Under the pieces are notes generated by a model. The model did no database searches, had not been told where the DNA came from, and saw only the letters and a list, made by a program, of their open reading frames with translations. Positions 16,956-24,389 of a stretch of 38,311 nt of DNA are shown here, piece by piece. The translations under genes were made by a program, and so were the position numbers. How positions within the stretch are numbered: the first letter of the stretch is position 1; each line of letters opens with the position of its first letter. The DNA is from a bacterium (GTDB lineage Bacteria > Patescibacteriota > Gracilibacteria > UBA4473), in contig JAACPJ010000001.1 in assembly GCA_009995455.1 (NCBI GenBank), positions 109,043 through 147,353 on the forward strand, read 5' to 3'.

Positions 16956-16994
16956 TGCATACAGGAGTATACACATCGTATATTTTTGCGTCAA
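16956..16994 (-). promoter_or_regulatory. lexA promoter with overlapping operator-like inverted repeat
   Basis: On the minus strand: -35 TTGACG (16989-16994), exactly 17 bp, -10 TATACT (16966-16971). The ATG follows the -10 after 10 bp, so the mRNA would be almost leaderless. An 18-bp inverted repeat, TGCATAC-AGGA-GTATACA in plus-strand reading (16956-16973, one mismatch), covers the -10 box and the start-proximal bases. It is a natural candidate for LexA autorepression. Confidence 0.72.
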
Positions 16995-17103
16995 TTATTT
17001 TGTTTAAAATCTGTTTAAGGCAGTAATAGATTTATTTTGGTGTGTATACATTGTGGCCAGTGTTTCCCGCTTGGGCTTTTTTTTAATTATTATAGAAAAC
17101 TTG

Positions 17104-17121
17104 TTTCTGCATTTGCAGAAA
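17104..17121 (-). other. Hairpin downstream of the zinc-ribbon gene
   Basis: TTTCTGCA/TGCAGAAA, an 8-bp inverted repeat with a 2-nt centre, 62 bp after the stop of the minus-strand zinc-ribbon gene. No clean T-run follows at once on the minus strand; a weak terminator at best. The rest of 16995-17183 shows no gene; TGTATACA at 17043-17050 resembles a half of the lexA repeat. Confidence 0.3.
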
Positions 17122-17183
17122 AAAAACAGCTGTTACTTACTAAGTTTCAACTTAAATTTAAACTCAAGAATGGAGCTAAAAGT

Positions 17184-17681
17184 CTATTTACTGGTATTTG
17201 GCTTTGGTCCAGATTGATTATCTCGATTGAATGGTTTTGGATTCGACCGATTTGATCGGCGCGGTGGCCTATCGTTTGTTTTAGTGAAATCTCTTTTAGG
17301 GCGAGGCTTTTGCTCGATTTCTTCGCCGTCACGGTCTACTAAATGGTAGTAAACCTTAAGAGCGTCCTCACGGCCTTTAGAAATTTTTTTAGATCGACAT
17401 TGTCCGCAAACTTCACGAGTTCTTCGTCCAAAGGTTTTGAGTTCGGCAGGCACAATAGCACGGCAATCGTGGCAATAGATCGCCATTTTATGACGAGGAA
17501 CATTTTCCCAATCAATATTTTTAAAGGCTTCTCGGGTTTCAGGCGTGACAATTTTGTTAACGCCATCCATGGATTCTTCCCAGTCTTCAAGGGCAATTTT
17601 ACCGCCTTCGGTACTTTTGCCTTCAAGCTGAAATTCATTCAAAAATGAGTCGGCCGGTTTATTATTTGGGGTGGTTGGCAT
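17184..17681 (-). CDS. Zinc-ribbon protein with basic, disordered tail
   Basis: About 165 residues from MPTTPNNKPADSFL. The central part has two Cys pairs (YCHDC about 40 residues into the ordered region, then VCGQC), forming a zinc ribbon, with basic residues between (FGRRTREV). The C-terminal 50 residues are rich in Lys, Arg, Pro, Asn and Ser (RPPRRSNRSNPKPFNRDN), typical of nucleic-acid-binding tails. No named family recognised. An alternative start at 17747 would overlap the upstream membrane-protein gene by 86 bp; the chosen start overlaps by 20 bp, implying cotranslation. Confidence 0.6.
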   Translation of the reverse strand: MPTTPNNKPADSFLNEFQLEGKSTEGGKIALEDWEESMDGVNKIVTPETREAFKNIDWENVPRHKMAIYCHDCRAIVPAELKTFGRRTREVCGQCRSKKISKGREDALKVYYHLVDRDGEEIEQKPRPKRDFTKTNDRPPRRSNRSNPKPFNRDNQSGPKPNTSK

Positions 17682-18186
17682 TGCTTTGAGCTGGTTTAGG
17701 AACTTCTGGGTGTTGGAAGAAAGCCTTCGCTTCGTGTTGTTTATCAAGTTGGAAATTTAAAAAAGTCGCTACCAAGGCACATATTTGAACCGCAAAAGCG
17801 ACAAATATACCAAATCGCAGTGAGTGTTCGGCGTAATTATTGCCGGTTGCCAGTAGCACAGACCACATTAGCACAATAAGAAAAACTTGTTGGATACCCG
17901 CTCCTAAGAAAAAATAATTTTCGCTAAAAGGCATTTTGATCGCATTTCTTTCTAAAATTTTGTCTAAAAAAGTTACCACCACGCTGAAAGAAATTAAAAA
18001 AATACAAATCCCAATTAAGAAACCTGGACCTCGAAAACTGCTGTAATAGAAAATTCTTTCATAGGCTGGTGTGGCGGCAAACCAAGGGAGGAAGCAGGCG
18101 ATCATGGTTATTAAATGGCAGCCAAAAATAACCATTTTTTCCAGATTTAACTGGCGCAGATTTTTGTGAACATAAGCGTATTTCAT
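17662..18186 (-). CDS. Four-TM membrane protein of unknown function
   Basis: About 174 residues beginning MKYAYVHKNLRQLN. Hydrophobic segments lie at about 19-37, 55-75, 92-110 and 124-144. The loop between TM1 and TM2 (ATPAYERIFYYSSFRGPG) recalls small bacterial membrane proteins, but no family is recognised. It is paired with the zinc-ribbon gene by overlap and is divergent from metG across about 90 bp. The start was chosen because the longer frame runs into the likely promoter region (TATCAT just upstream). Confidence 0.6.
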   Translation of the reverse strand: MKYAYVHKNLRQLNLEKMVIFGCHLITMIACFLPWFAATPAYERIFYYSSFRGPGFLIGICIFLISFSVVVTFLDKILERNAIKMPFSENYFFLGAGIQQVFLIVLMWSVLLATGNNYAEHSLRFGIFVAFAVQICALVATFLNFQLDKQHEAKAFFQHPEVPKPAQSNANHPK

Positions 18187-18240
18187 CCCTGCTATGATAG
18201 CTGATTTTACCAAATTGCAAGTAAGGCTGGTACAGATGTA

Positions 18241-18270
18241 TTAGTTTTATTGCTTAAATGTGAGTAGAAT
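18241..18270 (+). promoter_or_regulatory. Predicted metG promoter; near-leaderless start
   Basis: TTAGTT (18241-18246), 18-bp spacer, TAGAAT (18265-18270). The metG ATG begins 9 nt after the -10 box, so little or no leader is expected. No SD is present. Confidence 0.4.
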
Positions 18271-18278
18271 CTGGCTCG

Positions 18279-19727
18279 ATGAAAGTAGCTTCTTATTTAA
18301 CAACTCCAATTTATTACGTAAATGATGTGCCTCATATTGGGCACTCATACTGTACTTTAGCCACTGATACGTTGGCTCGTTTTGCTAGAATGCAGCTGGG
18401 AAATAACGAAGTTTTCTTTTTAACAGGAACGGATGAAAATTCGCAAAAAACAGTTGATGCGGCCGCAAAAGCGGGCGTAAGTATTGAGGTGTATTTAAAA
18501 GATATGGCGGCGCGCTGGCAGTCTACCTGGGATACAATCGGTATCAGCTATAATGATTTTATTCGAACCACCGAAGCTCGCCATGTGGATACGGTACACG
18601 AATTATTTCAAAAAATTTACGATAAAGGGGATATCTATAAAGGCACCTATAAAGGTTTGTATTGCACGGGCTGTGAAACGTTTAAAAAGTCATCTGATTT
18701 AAACGAAGCGGGTCGGTGCATTGATCATCCAAACCAAGACATCAAACATTTAGATGAAACGAATTATTTTTTCCGTTTAAGTGCTTACGAAAAGCCTTTG
18801 CTGGAGTGGTATGAGAAAAACCCAGATTGGTTGCAACCTAGATCTAAGAAAAACGAAATTATCAGTTTTATTAAATCTGGTCTGGAAGATGTATCTGTCA
18901 GCCGAGAAACCGCTGAGTTTGGAATCTCTCTGCCAATGGATCCCGCCCATAAAGTCTACGTGTGGTTTGATGCGCTGATTAATTACTATTCTGGCATCAG
19001 AACTCCAGAAAGAGAGCACTTTTGGGAATCGGCTTTTCATATTATTGGAAAAGATATCACTCGTTTTCATTGTGTTATTTGGCCGGCCATGTTGATGGCG
19101 GCCGGGATTCCTTTGCCAAAGGGCGTGTTTGCGCACGGATTTTTTACGATTGATGGCACGAAGATGTCTAAAAGTTTGGGGAACGTGATTTCGCCCGTAG
19201 ATTTATCGGTGCAGTACGGAAACGATGCTTTAAGAGCCGGGCTTTTAAGTAGCTTTGAATTTGGCAGCGACGGTGATTTTTCAGCTGAAAATTTTGCTGA
19301 GTTCTATAGAACTAAATTGGCGGGAGGCGTTGGGAACTTGTTTAACCGTGTAACCGTTTTAATAACTAAGTTTTGTGATGGGCAAGTTGATTTAAATAAC
19401 GCTGGTTTAGATTTGAAACCAGAATTCGAAAAATTTGAAAGCTTGTTAGAGCAAAAACAGCTCAAAGGGGCTTATGATTTTTATTTCGCGACCGTCGATG
19501 CAGCGAATCAACGTTTAAATGAAACAGAAGTCTGGAAGCTGGCGAAGATTGACGCTGATGCGGCCAGCAAGATTTTTACCGAGCTGTTTGATTATTTAGT
19601 TTTACTCAGCGAAATGGCGGTGGTACTATTACCAGAAAGCGCTCCTAAAATGAGAGCGATGATTGGGCTGGAAGGAAAAGTAGGAGCGGCTCAAATTATG
19701 TTTGATAGCGGGCGAACCGATAAGTAA
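18279..19727 (+). CDS. metG: Methionyl-tRNA synthetase
   Basis: Class I synthetase of 482 residues. It has the HIGH motif (PHIGHSY), KMSKS (GTKMSKSLGNVI), TPIYYVND at the N-terminus, and a zinc-knuckle region with CTGC and a later Cys/His pair (RCIDHP) in the connective peptide. The C-terminal EMAP/Trbp111 tRNA-binding domain found on many MetRS is absent; a stand-alone EMAP-type protein is encoded about 840 bp downstream. Followed by an AT-only hairpin (about 19734-19750) that may be a weak terminator. Confidence 0.96.
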   Translation: MKVASYLTTPIYYVNDVPHIGHSYCTLATDTLARFARMQLGNNEVFFLTGTDENSQKTVDAAAKAGVSIEVYLKDMAARWQSTWDTIGISYNDFIRTTEARHVDTVHELFQKIYDKGDIYKGTYKGLYCTGCETFKKSSDLNEAGRCIDHPNQDIKHLDETNYFFRLSAYEKPLLEWYEKNPDWLQPRSKKNEIISFIKSGLEDVSVSRETAEFGISLPMDPAHKVYVWFDALINYYSGIRTPEREHFWESAFHIIGKDITRFHCVIWPAMLMAAGIPLPKGVFAHGFFTIDGTKMSKSLGNVISPVDLSVQYGNDALRAGLLSSFEFGSDGDFSAENFAEFYRTKLAGGVGNLFNRVTVLITKFCDGQVDLNNAGLDLKPEFEKFESLLEQKQLKGAYDFYFATVDAANQRLNETEVWKLAKIDADAASKIFTELFDYLVLLSEMAVVLLPESAPKMRAMIGLEGKVGAAQIMFDSGRTDK

Positions 19728-19799
19728 TCCATAAAAAGTAATTGCTTTTTTATTAACAGTAAATAACAATGTATTTGTAATTATTAACTCTTAATTAAA

Positions 19800-19985
19800 A
19801 TGGCAGAAGAAAACGGATCGGCTACAAATGGGTTTTTGCTGGGAATAATTGTAATTATTCTTGTTGGGATTGTCGGGTATCTGGCTTACACCAGCGGTTT
19901 TGGGCAAGGTCAACAAGCGGCCGAACCCGACATTAATATCTCTTTACCTGATGGGCTAATGCCAGACGGAGGGAGCGGAGAATAA
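19800..19985 (+). CDS. Small single-TM protein
   Basis: 61 residues: a short polar N-terminus, one strong membrane helix (about 12-31, FLLGIIVIILVGIVGYLAYT), then a glycine-, acid- and proline-rich tail (QQAAEPDINISLPDGLMPDGGSGE) probably outside the cell. No family recognised. A strong terminator follows, supporting a real transcription unit. No SD (AATTAAAATG). Confidence 0.6.
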   Translation: MAEENGSATNGFLLGIIVIILVGIVGYLAYTSGFGQGQQAAEPDINISLPDGLMPDGGSGE

Positions 19986-20017
19986 GAAATTTTAATGTTA
20001 AAAAATCATTTATTATC

Positions 20018-20047
20018 AAACCCGGGCTCTATGAGTTTGGGTTTTTT
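20018..20047 (+). terminator. Intrinsic terminator between convergent genes
   Basis: A 12-bp stem (20018-20029 with 20033-20044, three central G-U wobbles, loop TAT) running into six T residues. It ends the single-TM gene; its 3' edge abuts the stop of the convergent YggT-like gene. Confidence 0.8.
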
Positions 20048-20387
20048 ATAAATCGTCACGGTGCAGTTCTTCTTTGGCTTCTCTTGAAGAAACGGGTGTG
20101 GCAGCTTGTAATATTTTACTCAGGAGAATCGCGACGAGCCAATAAATGACTAGGGCTACTAAGGCGTTAATTTCTATACGACTTGGCCCCAGTTCCGTAA
20201 CGGGGAACAGGTCATTAAAAGGGAGTAATAATAATTGGCTGACTGGATAAATTAACTGCGCGAGACCGGCTTCAGGGTTTGCGGCAAATAGACGCAATAT
20301 AAAAAAAAGAACCAGAAAGGCTTCGATCACAAAAAAAGTAATCCAAATTATCTTTTTGTAGCGAAACAAGGCAGTGCTTTTAGACAT
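20046..20387 (-). CDS. YggT-family membrane protein
   Basis: 113 residues with two or three membrane helices: about 12-34 (IIWITFFVIEAFLVLFFILRLF) and 71-92 (INALVALVIYWLVAILLSKIL). The pattern LRLF..NP....I.P.S..LL.PF..LFP matches the YggT domain. Family members are linked to osmotic tolerance and cell division or wall assembly, with no defined biochemical activity. The remaining tail is charged. Divergent from the EMAP gene across 180 bp, which holds no other gene. Confidence 0.7.
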   Translation of the reverse strand: MSKSTALFRYKKIIWITFFVIEAFLVLFFILRLFAANPEAGLAQLIYPVSQLLLLPFNDLFPVTELGPSRIEINALVALVIYWLVAILLSKILQAATPVSSREAKEELHRDDL

Positions 20388-20567
20388 GGTTTTTGTGGTT
20401 GTTTAGCTAGCGGCAGGTAATTTCTCTGCCTATTTTAAAACTATTGTAGCGACTGAGATGATTTTGTGCACCAATTTTAGGGCCTCAATTTGGTTTTGTG
20501 TTCGTAAATGACTTGAGCAAAGCGAAATTTATCAATAGTCTGTGCAAGCGTATTTAACTTAAAAACT

Positions 20568-21056
20568 ATGATTTTCAATTTTATAAAAAGTATTTTCAAG
20601 GGCGGTTCAGACAAATCAAACGAAAAAGAATGTTGCGGTGGTTGTCATAACCATGCAGTCGATTTAGGTCTTTCAGACGAAGATCGAGCCAAGCTGCAAG
20701 TCGTGGCCGATTCGGTGGTAGTAGGAAAAATTGAATCTATTCGACCTCATTCCAGTGAAAAAGTAACTAAAGTTCAGGTAACCGAATGTGATTTAGGGAA
20801 TGGTAAAACCGAGCAAATTTTATGTGGTGGCGCGAACATTGCTGAAGGACAAATTGTGCCAGTGGCCACCCTTGGCACAGATTTAGGAGGCGGTTTTATT
20901 ATTGGGGAACGCGACATTCGTGGCGAAGTTTCACGCGGCATGATTTGTGCCCGGCAAGAAATTGGATTGACTGAGATTGAAGCGGAAAAAGACGGTATTT
21001 GGATTATGCCAGCGGCGTTGGAATCAAAACTAGGACTGCCGGTGAATCAGCTTTGA
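20568..21056 (+). CDS. Stand-alone EMAP/OB-fold tRNA-binding protein with Cys/His N-terminus
   Basis: 162 residues. Residues about 47-160 are the OB-fold tRNA-binding domain seen at the N-terminus of PheT and the C-terminus of many MetRS: VVVGKIESIRPHSSEKVTKVQVTECDLGNGKTEQILCGGANIAEGQIVPVATLG, then DIRGEVSRGMICARQEIGL. The last motif is PheT-like (compare GHKSEGMVCDNRELGL in the PheT encoded downstream). The N-terminus carries ECCGGCHNH (about residues 22-30), a possible metal site not usual in this family. It may act in trans for MetRS, which lacks the domain here, or be a partial pheT duplicate with a new role. Confidence 0.75.
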   Translation: MIFNFIKSIFKGGSDKSNEKECCGGCHNHAVDLGLSDEDRAKLQVVADSVVVGKIESIRPHSSEKVTKVQVTECDLGNGKTEQILCGGANIAEGQIVPVATLGTDLGGGFIIGERDIRGEVSRGMICARQEIGLTEIEAEKDGIWIMPAALESKLGLPVNQL

Positions 21057-21085
21057 TTGACTTTTTAGAAGATTGTTATTAAAAT
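21057..21085 (+). promoter_or_regulatory. Promoter of cassette B
   Basis: TTGACT (21057-21062), 17-bp spacer, TAAAAT (21080-21085), directly after the stop of the EMAP-domain gene. The predicted start at about 21092 puts the folded leader at the very 5' end of the mRNA. Confidence 0.75.
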
Positions 21086-21091
21086 AATTAT

Positions 21092-21179
21092 ACGAAACCG
21101 ACCGTATGGTCTGATATCAACCTAAGAAGGATCATCTTGGTTTCGTCAGATGGTTCTTTTCAACTTTAGGGAGGTCATT
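21092..21179 (+). promoter_or_regulatory. Structured 5' leader (three-way junction) of the cassette B gene
   Basis: Closing stem ACGAAACC/GGTTTCGT (21092-21099 with 21139-21146) encloses two hairpins: GACC-GTAT-GGTC (21100-21111) and AAGA/TCTT (21124-21127 with 21135-21138). A competing helix is possible between 21124-21137 and AGATG/TTCTT at 21148-21158, which would disrupt the closing stem. A strong SD, AGGGAGG (21168-21174), follows. The layout is that of a regulatory leader; it matches no riboswitch class known to me. Confidence 0.5.
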
Positions 21180-21479
21180 ATGACCCAAACACCGTCTACC
21201 TTCACGCAGCCAGTCAGGCTGGCAGATTCCATTGCCGAGGAAGCGTTCGTGCTACACGACCTCTTCGTGGCCTATGGCATTCCGGTCGAAAACGTCGGCT
21301 ATGATGCGGCCGCAAAGACGCTCGTGTTTCCCAATGTGGGAACGGCACAGAGCGGAATTTTGCTCTGCAACCAAAAGCAGGGCCGCGTATGGCTCTCGCA
21401 GACGACCTACAAGGGCGTAAAAGGCGTGGCAGCCGCAGTGCGCTTTGGAGCGCAAGCCGCTGTATCCAGTGCCGCCTGA
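21180..21479 (+). CDS. Small GC-rich soluble protein (cassette B)
   Basis: 99 residues starting MTQTPSTFTQPVRLADSIAEEAF, chosen because AGGGAGG lies 5 nt upstream; a longer frame from 21150 would remove the SD and part of the leader. It appears soluble with mixed alpha/beta character (ENVGYDAAAKTLVFPNVG, GRVWLSQTTYKGVKGVAAAVRFGAQAAV). No family recognised. Codon use is GC-rich and unlike the adjacent EMAP gene and pheT. As in cassette A, the unit has its own leader, SD and GC-rich terminator, and sits between housekeeping genes. Confidence 0.65.
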   Translation: MTQTPSTFTQPVRLADSIAEEAFVLHDLFVAYGIPVENVGYDAAAKTLVFPNVGTAQSGILLCNQKQGRVWLSQTTYKGVKGVAAAVRFGAQAAVSSAA

Positions 21480-21489
21480 ACCATCTGCC

Positions 21490-21549
21490 AGCCGAGTGGG
21501 CGCAACAACCTTTGTTGCGCCCCTCACACTCAAATCTAGTCGGCTTTTT
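21490..21549 (+). terminator. Compound terminator of cassette B
   Basis: An inner 11-bp perfect stem (21498-21508 with 21512-21522) sits inside an outer stem AGCCGA/TCGGCT (21490-21495 with 21540-21545), which runs directly into a T-tract (21545-21549). Confidence 0.75.
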
Positions 21550-21606
21550 AAGGTTGCTTTAATGATCATAATTTATAGATTAGTGCCGTTAAATAAGGCT
21601 TAGTGT

Positions 21607-24042
21607 ATGAAAATTTCTTGGCAATGGCTGCAAGACTTTGTGACGATCAATGAAAGCGCCGAAGTGGTGGGTGAAAAACTAACACTTCACACGGCTGAAC
21701 TTGAAGAAACCATTAAGGTTGCCGACAGTTTTGCCGGTGTTTTTGTCGGGAAATTGATTTCGCACGTTAAAATAGCCGATTCAGATAAACTGCACATCGG
21801 ACAGTTTGATGTGGGCGCCCAAGGTCAAAAGCAAATCGTCTTTGGTTCGGTTCATCCGCTGGCTGATGGTGAAATAGTGCCGGTGGCGTTAGACGGTGCT
21901 CGTTTAGGGTCAGGTATAGAAATTAAAAACAGTGAAATTCAAGGGCACAAATCAGAAGGCATGGTGTGCGATAATCGTGAGCTGGGTTTGAAAAACGAAA
22001 CGCTCCTACGTATAAGCGACGAAAGTTTAGTTGGAAAGCCACTTAGTGAAGCCGTTGAAAGCTTAAGTGACACCTTGTTTGATATTGATAATAAGAGTTT
22101 GACGCACCGTCCTGATTTGATGGGGCATCGTGGTTTTGCGCGTGAATTAGCCACTATTTACGGGGTGAATTTGCGATTACCAGAACCAGTAGTGAGTTTA
22201 CCAGAGGTAGCGCCATTTCAGGTTGAGATTCAAACGGATGGTTGTCGACGCTTTTGTGCTTTACCAATTGAAGGCGTTAGGGTGACGGCTAATGATCCAT
22301 CAAAAACCTTTCGCCTTGAGCAGTTGGGTACAAAATCACTTTCGAACATCGTTGACATTACCAATTGGATTATGCTGGAATTTGGCCAACCGATGCATGT
22401 GTTTGATGCGGATAAAATTGAAGGTTCAATCGTCGTTCGATTAGCCAAAGAAGGTGAAAAATTAGTCGCGCTTGATGGGAATGAATATGAGCTTACCGCC
22501 GAAGATATGGTGGTAGCCGATAGTGTTAAGCCTCTTTCAATTGCTGGAATTATGGGGGGACTTGCAAGTTCAGTTTCTTCCAGTACCACCAATATTTTAT
22601 TTGAAGCCGCCAACTGGGATCCGGTGATGGTTCGTAAAACCGCACAAAGACACGGTATTAGAACCGAAAGTTCGATGCGTTACGAGAAATCACTCGCCCC
22701 AGAAAAATGCCAAAGAGCCTTGCTAGCTGCGGCCGAAATGGCTTTAGATTATTGCCCAAAGGCAAAAATTACGGCTGGATTAACCGATATTTTCCCGCAA
22801 CCGCAAACGCGACTTAAGTTGGAACTTGACCCAAGTAGAGTCAGTCAGATTGCCGGGGTCGATATTTCCCCTAAGTTTATGGAGGATAAGCTCTACCGCT
22901 TAGGTTTTAAGGTTGATAGCAGTAAAACCCCATGGCACATTGAGGTCCCTTTCTTTCGCTCAACTAAGGATGTTTCTATAGCTGAAGATATTATAGAAGA
23001 AGTGATTCGAATGTATGGTTTTGAAAACATTCCGAGTACCCTGCCAACCCTGCCGGTACAACCGCCAGTTGAAAATAAACTCCGCACTCTGGAATGGAAA
23101 ACCCGCGATTTCTGGAGCGCTAATGGTTTTCTAGAATTGATGAACTACTCTTTTGTTAAAGGCGAAGATCAAGCTTTAACGGGCGAAACGGAGTACACAG
23201 AAATTGAAAATCCGCTTTCAGATGAATATCAGTTTCTACGTCGCAGCTTAGTGAGTAACACCCTTAAGCATTTAGAATCTGAGTTGCGAACTCAGGGGGA
23301 ATTAGCTTTTTACGAATTGGGTCGTACTTATCACCCAGCGGGCAATGTTCTGCCGACTGAAAAATCAGAATTGTTGCTTTTGCGTGCGAGTTTAGTTGCC
23401 AAGTCTGAAAATCAGCAATTTTATAATTTAAAGTCTGAATTAACGCTTTGGCTCGAAAGCCTGGGGTTATCAAATATAGAAACGCGACCGGCGCAAAACG
23501 TTAAGCCCTATCAGCACCCAGCTAAGACGGCTGAAATATTGGTGAACGGAAAATTAATCGGCACTATTTGTGTCTTACATCCTTTGTTTTTACCACATAA
23601 ACCAGCCACTATTGCTTTGGCAGAATTAGACATGGCGGTTATTGAAGCCGAACTTAATACGCACACAGAAGCTTATGAAAAACTAAGCTCTTTCCCGAGT
23701 GTTCATCGAGATGTTTCCCTCGTCATGCCGGAAAAAGTGCTTATGGGAGAAGTGGTAAAAACAGCTCAAAATGCCGCTAAATTTTTAGAATCAATCGATT
23801 TGTTTGATGAATACAGAGATCCAAACAAATTGGGTGCGGATCTAAAAAACCTCGCTTTTCATTTAAGCTTCAGATCTAAAGATCAGACTTTAACCGACGA
23901 TTTAATAGAAGCTGATTTTAAATCTATCACAGACGCGCTTAAATCAGGCTTAAAGGCTCAATTGCGTTTAGAATTTGATAACGCTAAACTCCACCCAGGT
24001 GGTCACTCTCTTGAGCAAAGCTTAATTCACCTCGATAATTAA
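21607..24042 (+). CDS. pheT: Phenylalanyl-tRNA synthetase beta subunit
   Basis: Beta subunit of the alpha2-beta2 enzyme, 811 residues, full length. Order: N-terminal MKISWQWLQDFV; EMAP-like tRNA-binding domain (about 40-155, VFVGKLISHVKIADSDKLHIGQFDVG...GHKSEGMVCDNRELGL); the B3/B4 editing region (about 200-400, SLSNIVDITNWIMLEFGQPMHVFDADKI, RTESSMRYEKSL); B5 (DPSRVSQIAGVDIS); the catalytic-like core; and the C-terminal anticodon-binding domain (LSSFPSVHRDVSLVMPEKV). The catalytic alpha subunit gene pheS, usually directly upstream, is not in the window; cassette B occupies that position. No SD. Confidence 0.97.
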   Translation: MKISWQWLQDFVTINESAEVVGEKLTLHTAELEETIKVADSFAGVFVGKLISHVKIADSDKLHIGQFDVGAQGQKQIVFGSVHPLADGEIVPVALDGARLGSGIEIKNSEIQGHKSEGMVCDNRELGLKNETLLRISDESLVGKPLSEAVESLSDTLFDIDNKSLTHRPDLMGHRGFARELATIYGVNLRLPEPVVSLPEVAPFQVEIQTDGCRRFCALPIEGVRVTANDPSKTFRLEQLGTKSLSNIVDITNWIMLEFGQPMHVFDADKIEGSIVVRLAKEGEKLVALDGNEYELTAEDMVVADSVKPLSIAGIMGGLASSVSSSTTNILFEAANWDPVMVRKTAQRHGIRTESSMRYEKSLAPEKCQRALLAAAEMALDYCPKAKITAGLTDIFPQPQTRLKLELDPSRVSQIAGVDISPKFMEDKLYRLGFKVDSSKTPWHIEVPFFRSTKDVSIAEDIIEEVIRMYGFENIPSTLPTLPVQPPVENKLRTLEWKTRDFWSANGFLELMNYSFVKGEDQALTGETEYTEIENPLSDEYQFLRRSLVSNTLKHLESELRTQGELAFYELGRTYHPAGNVLPTEKSELLLLRASLVAKSENQQFYNLKSELTLWLESLGLSNIETRPAQNVKPYQHPAKTAEILVNGKLIGTICVLHPLFLPHKPATIALAELDMAVIEAELNTHTEAYEKLSSFPSVHRDVSLVMPEKVLMGEVVKTAQNAAKFLESIDLFDEYRDPNKLGADLKNLAFHLSFRSKDQTLTDDLIEADFKSITDALKSGLKAQLRLEFDNAKLHPGGHSLEQSLIHLDN

Positions 24043-24047
24043 AAAAT

Positions 24048-24299
24048 ATGGGACTCTTTAGAAAATCAAAAACAGAAGAATTACTGGATTCAGTAATGCC
24101 ACAAACCAAAAAGAAAAAAGGGTACGGAGGTATTATTACCGGTATTGTCGTTGGTGGCGCCGTGGGTTCTGTGGCCTCGCTTTTATTTGCCCCTAAAAAA
24201 GGTTCTGAAACTCGAGCGGATGTAGCCGAAACTGGAAAAAAGCTCTTTGATGAAGGCAAAACCAAGGCCGAAGAGTTTTTGGATAAGTATAAAAAATAG
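24048..24299 (+). CDS. YtxH-like small membrane-anchored protein
   Basis: 83 residues: a basic N-terminus, a glycine-rich membrane helix (about 26-46, YGGIITGIVVGGAVGSVASLLFAP), then the PKKGSETRADV motif and an amphipathic helix (GKKLFDEGKTKAEEFLDKY). This is the pattern of the YtxH/general-stress family, whose function is undefined. It starts 5 bp after pheT without an SD, so it is probably cotranscribed. Confidence 0.75.
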   Translation: MGLFRKSKTEELLDSVMPQTKKKKGYGGIITGIVVGGAVGSVASLLFAPKKGSETRADVAETGKKLFDEGKTKAEEFLDKYKK

Positions 24300-24389
24300 T
24301 TAATACCTCTTAGTTATAATTGCGATATAATCCTTTCCAAATCAGATTAGGTTGCAATTTTTTGGTATTCGGGCAATACTCTCCGGCTT

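Noticed and set aside
16956-16994. Longer LexA N-terminus from 16994
   Set aside because: The extra residues (MTQKYTMCILLYA) translate the promoter and inverted repeat; LexA proteins begin near the MSILELDSKQ equivalent.
17037-17255. 72-codon open frame between lexA and the zinc-ribbon gene
   Set aside because: Crosses a hairpin and overlaps the 3' end of the zinc-ribbon gene on the other strand; composition is AT-driven Leu/Lys/Phe.
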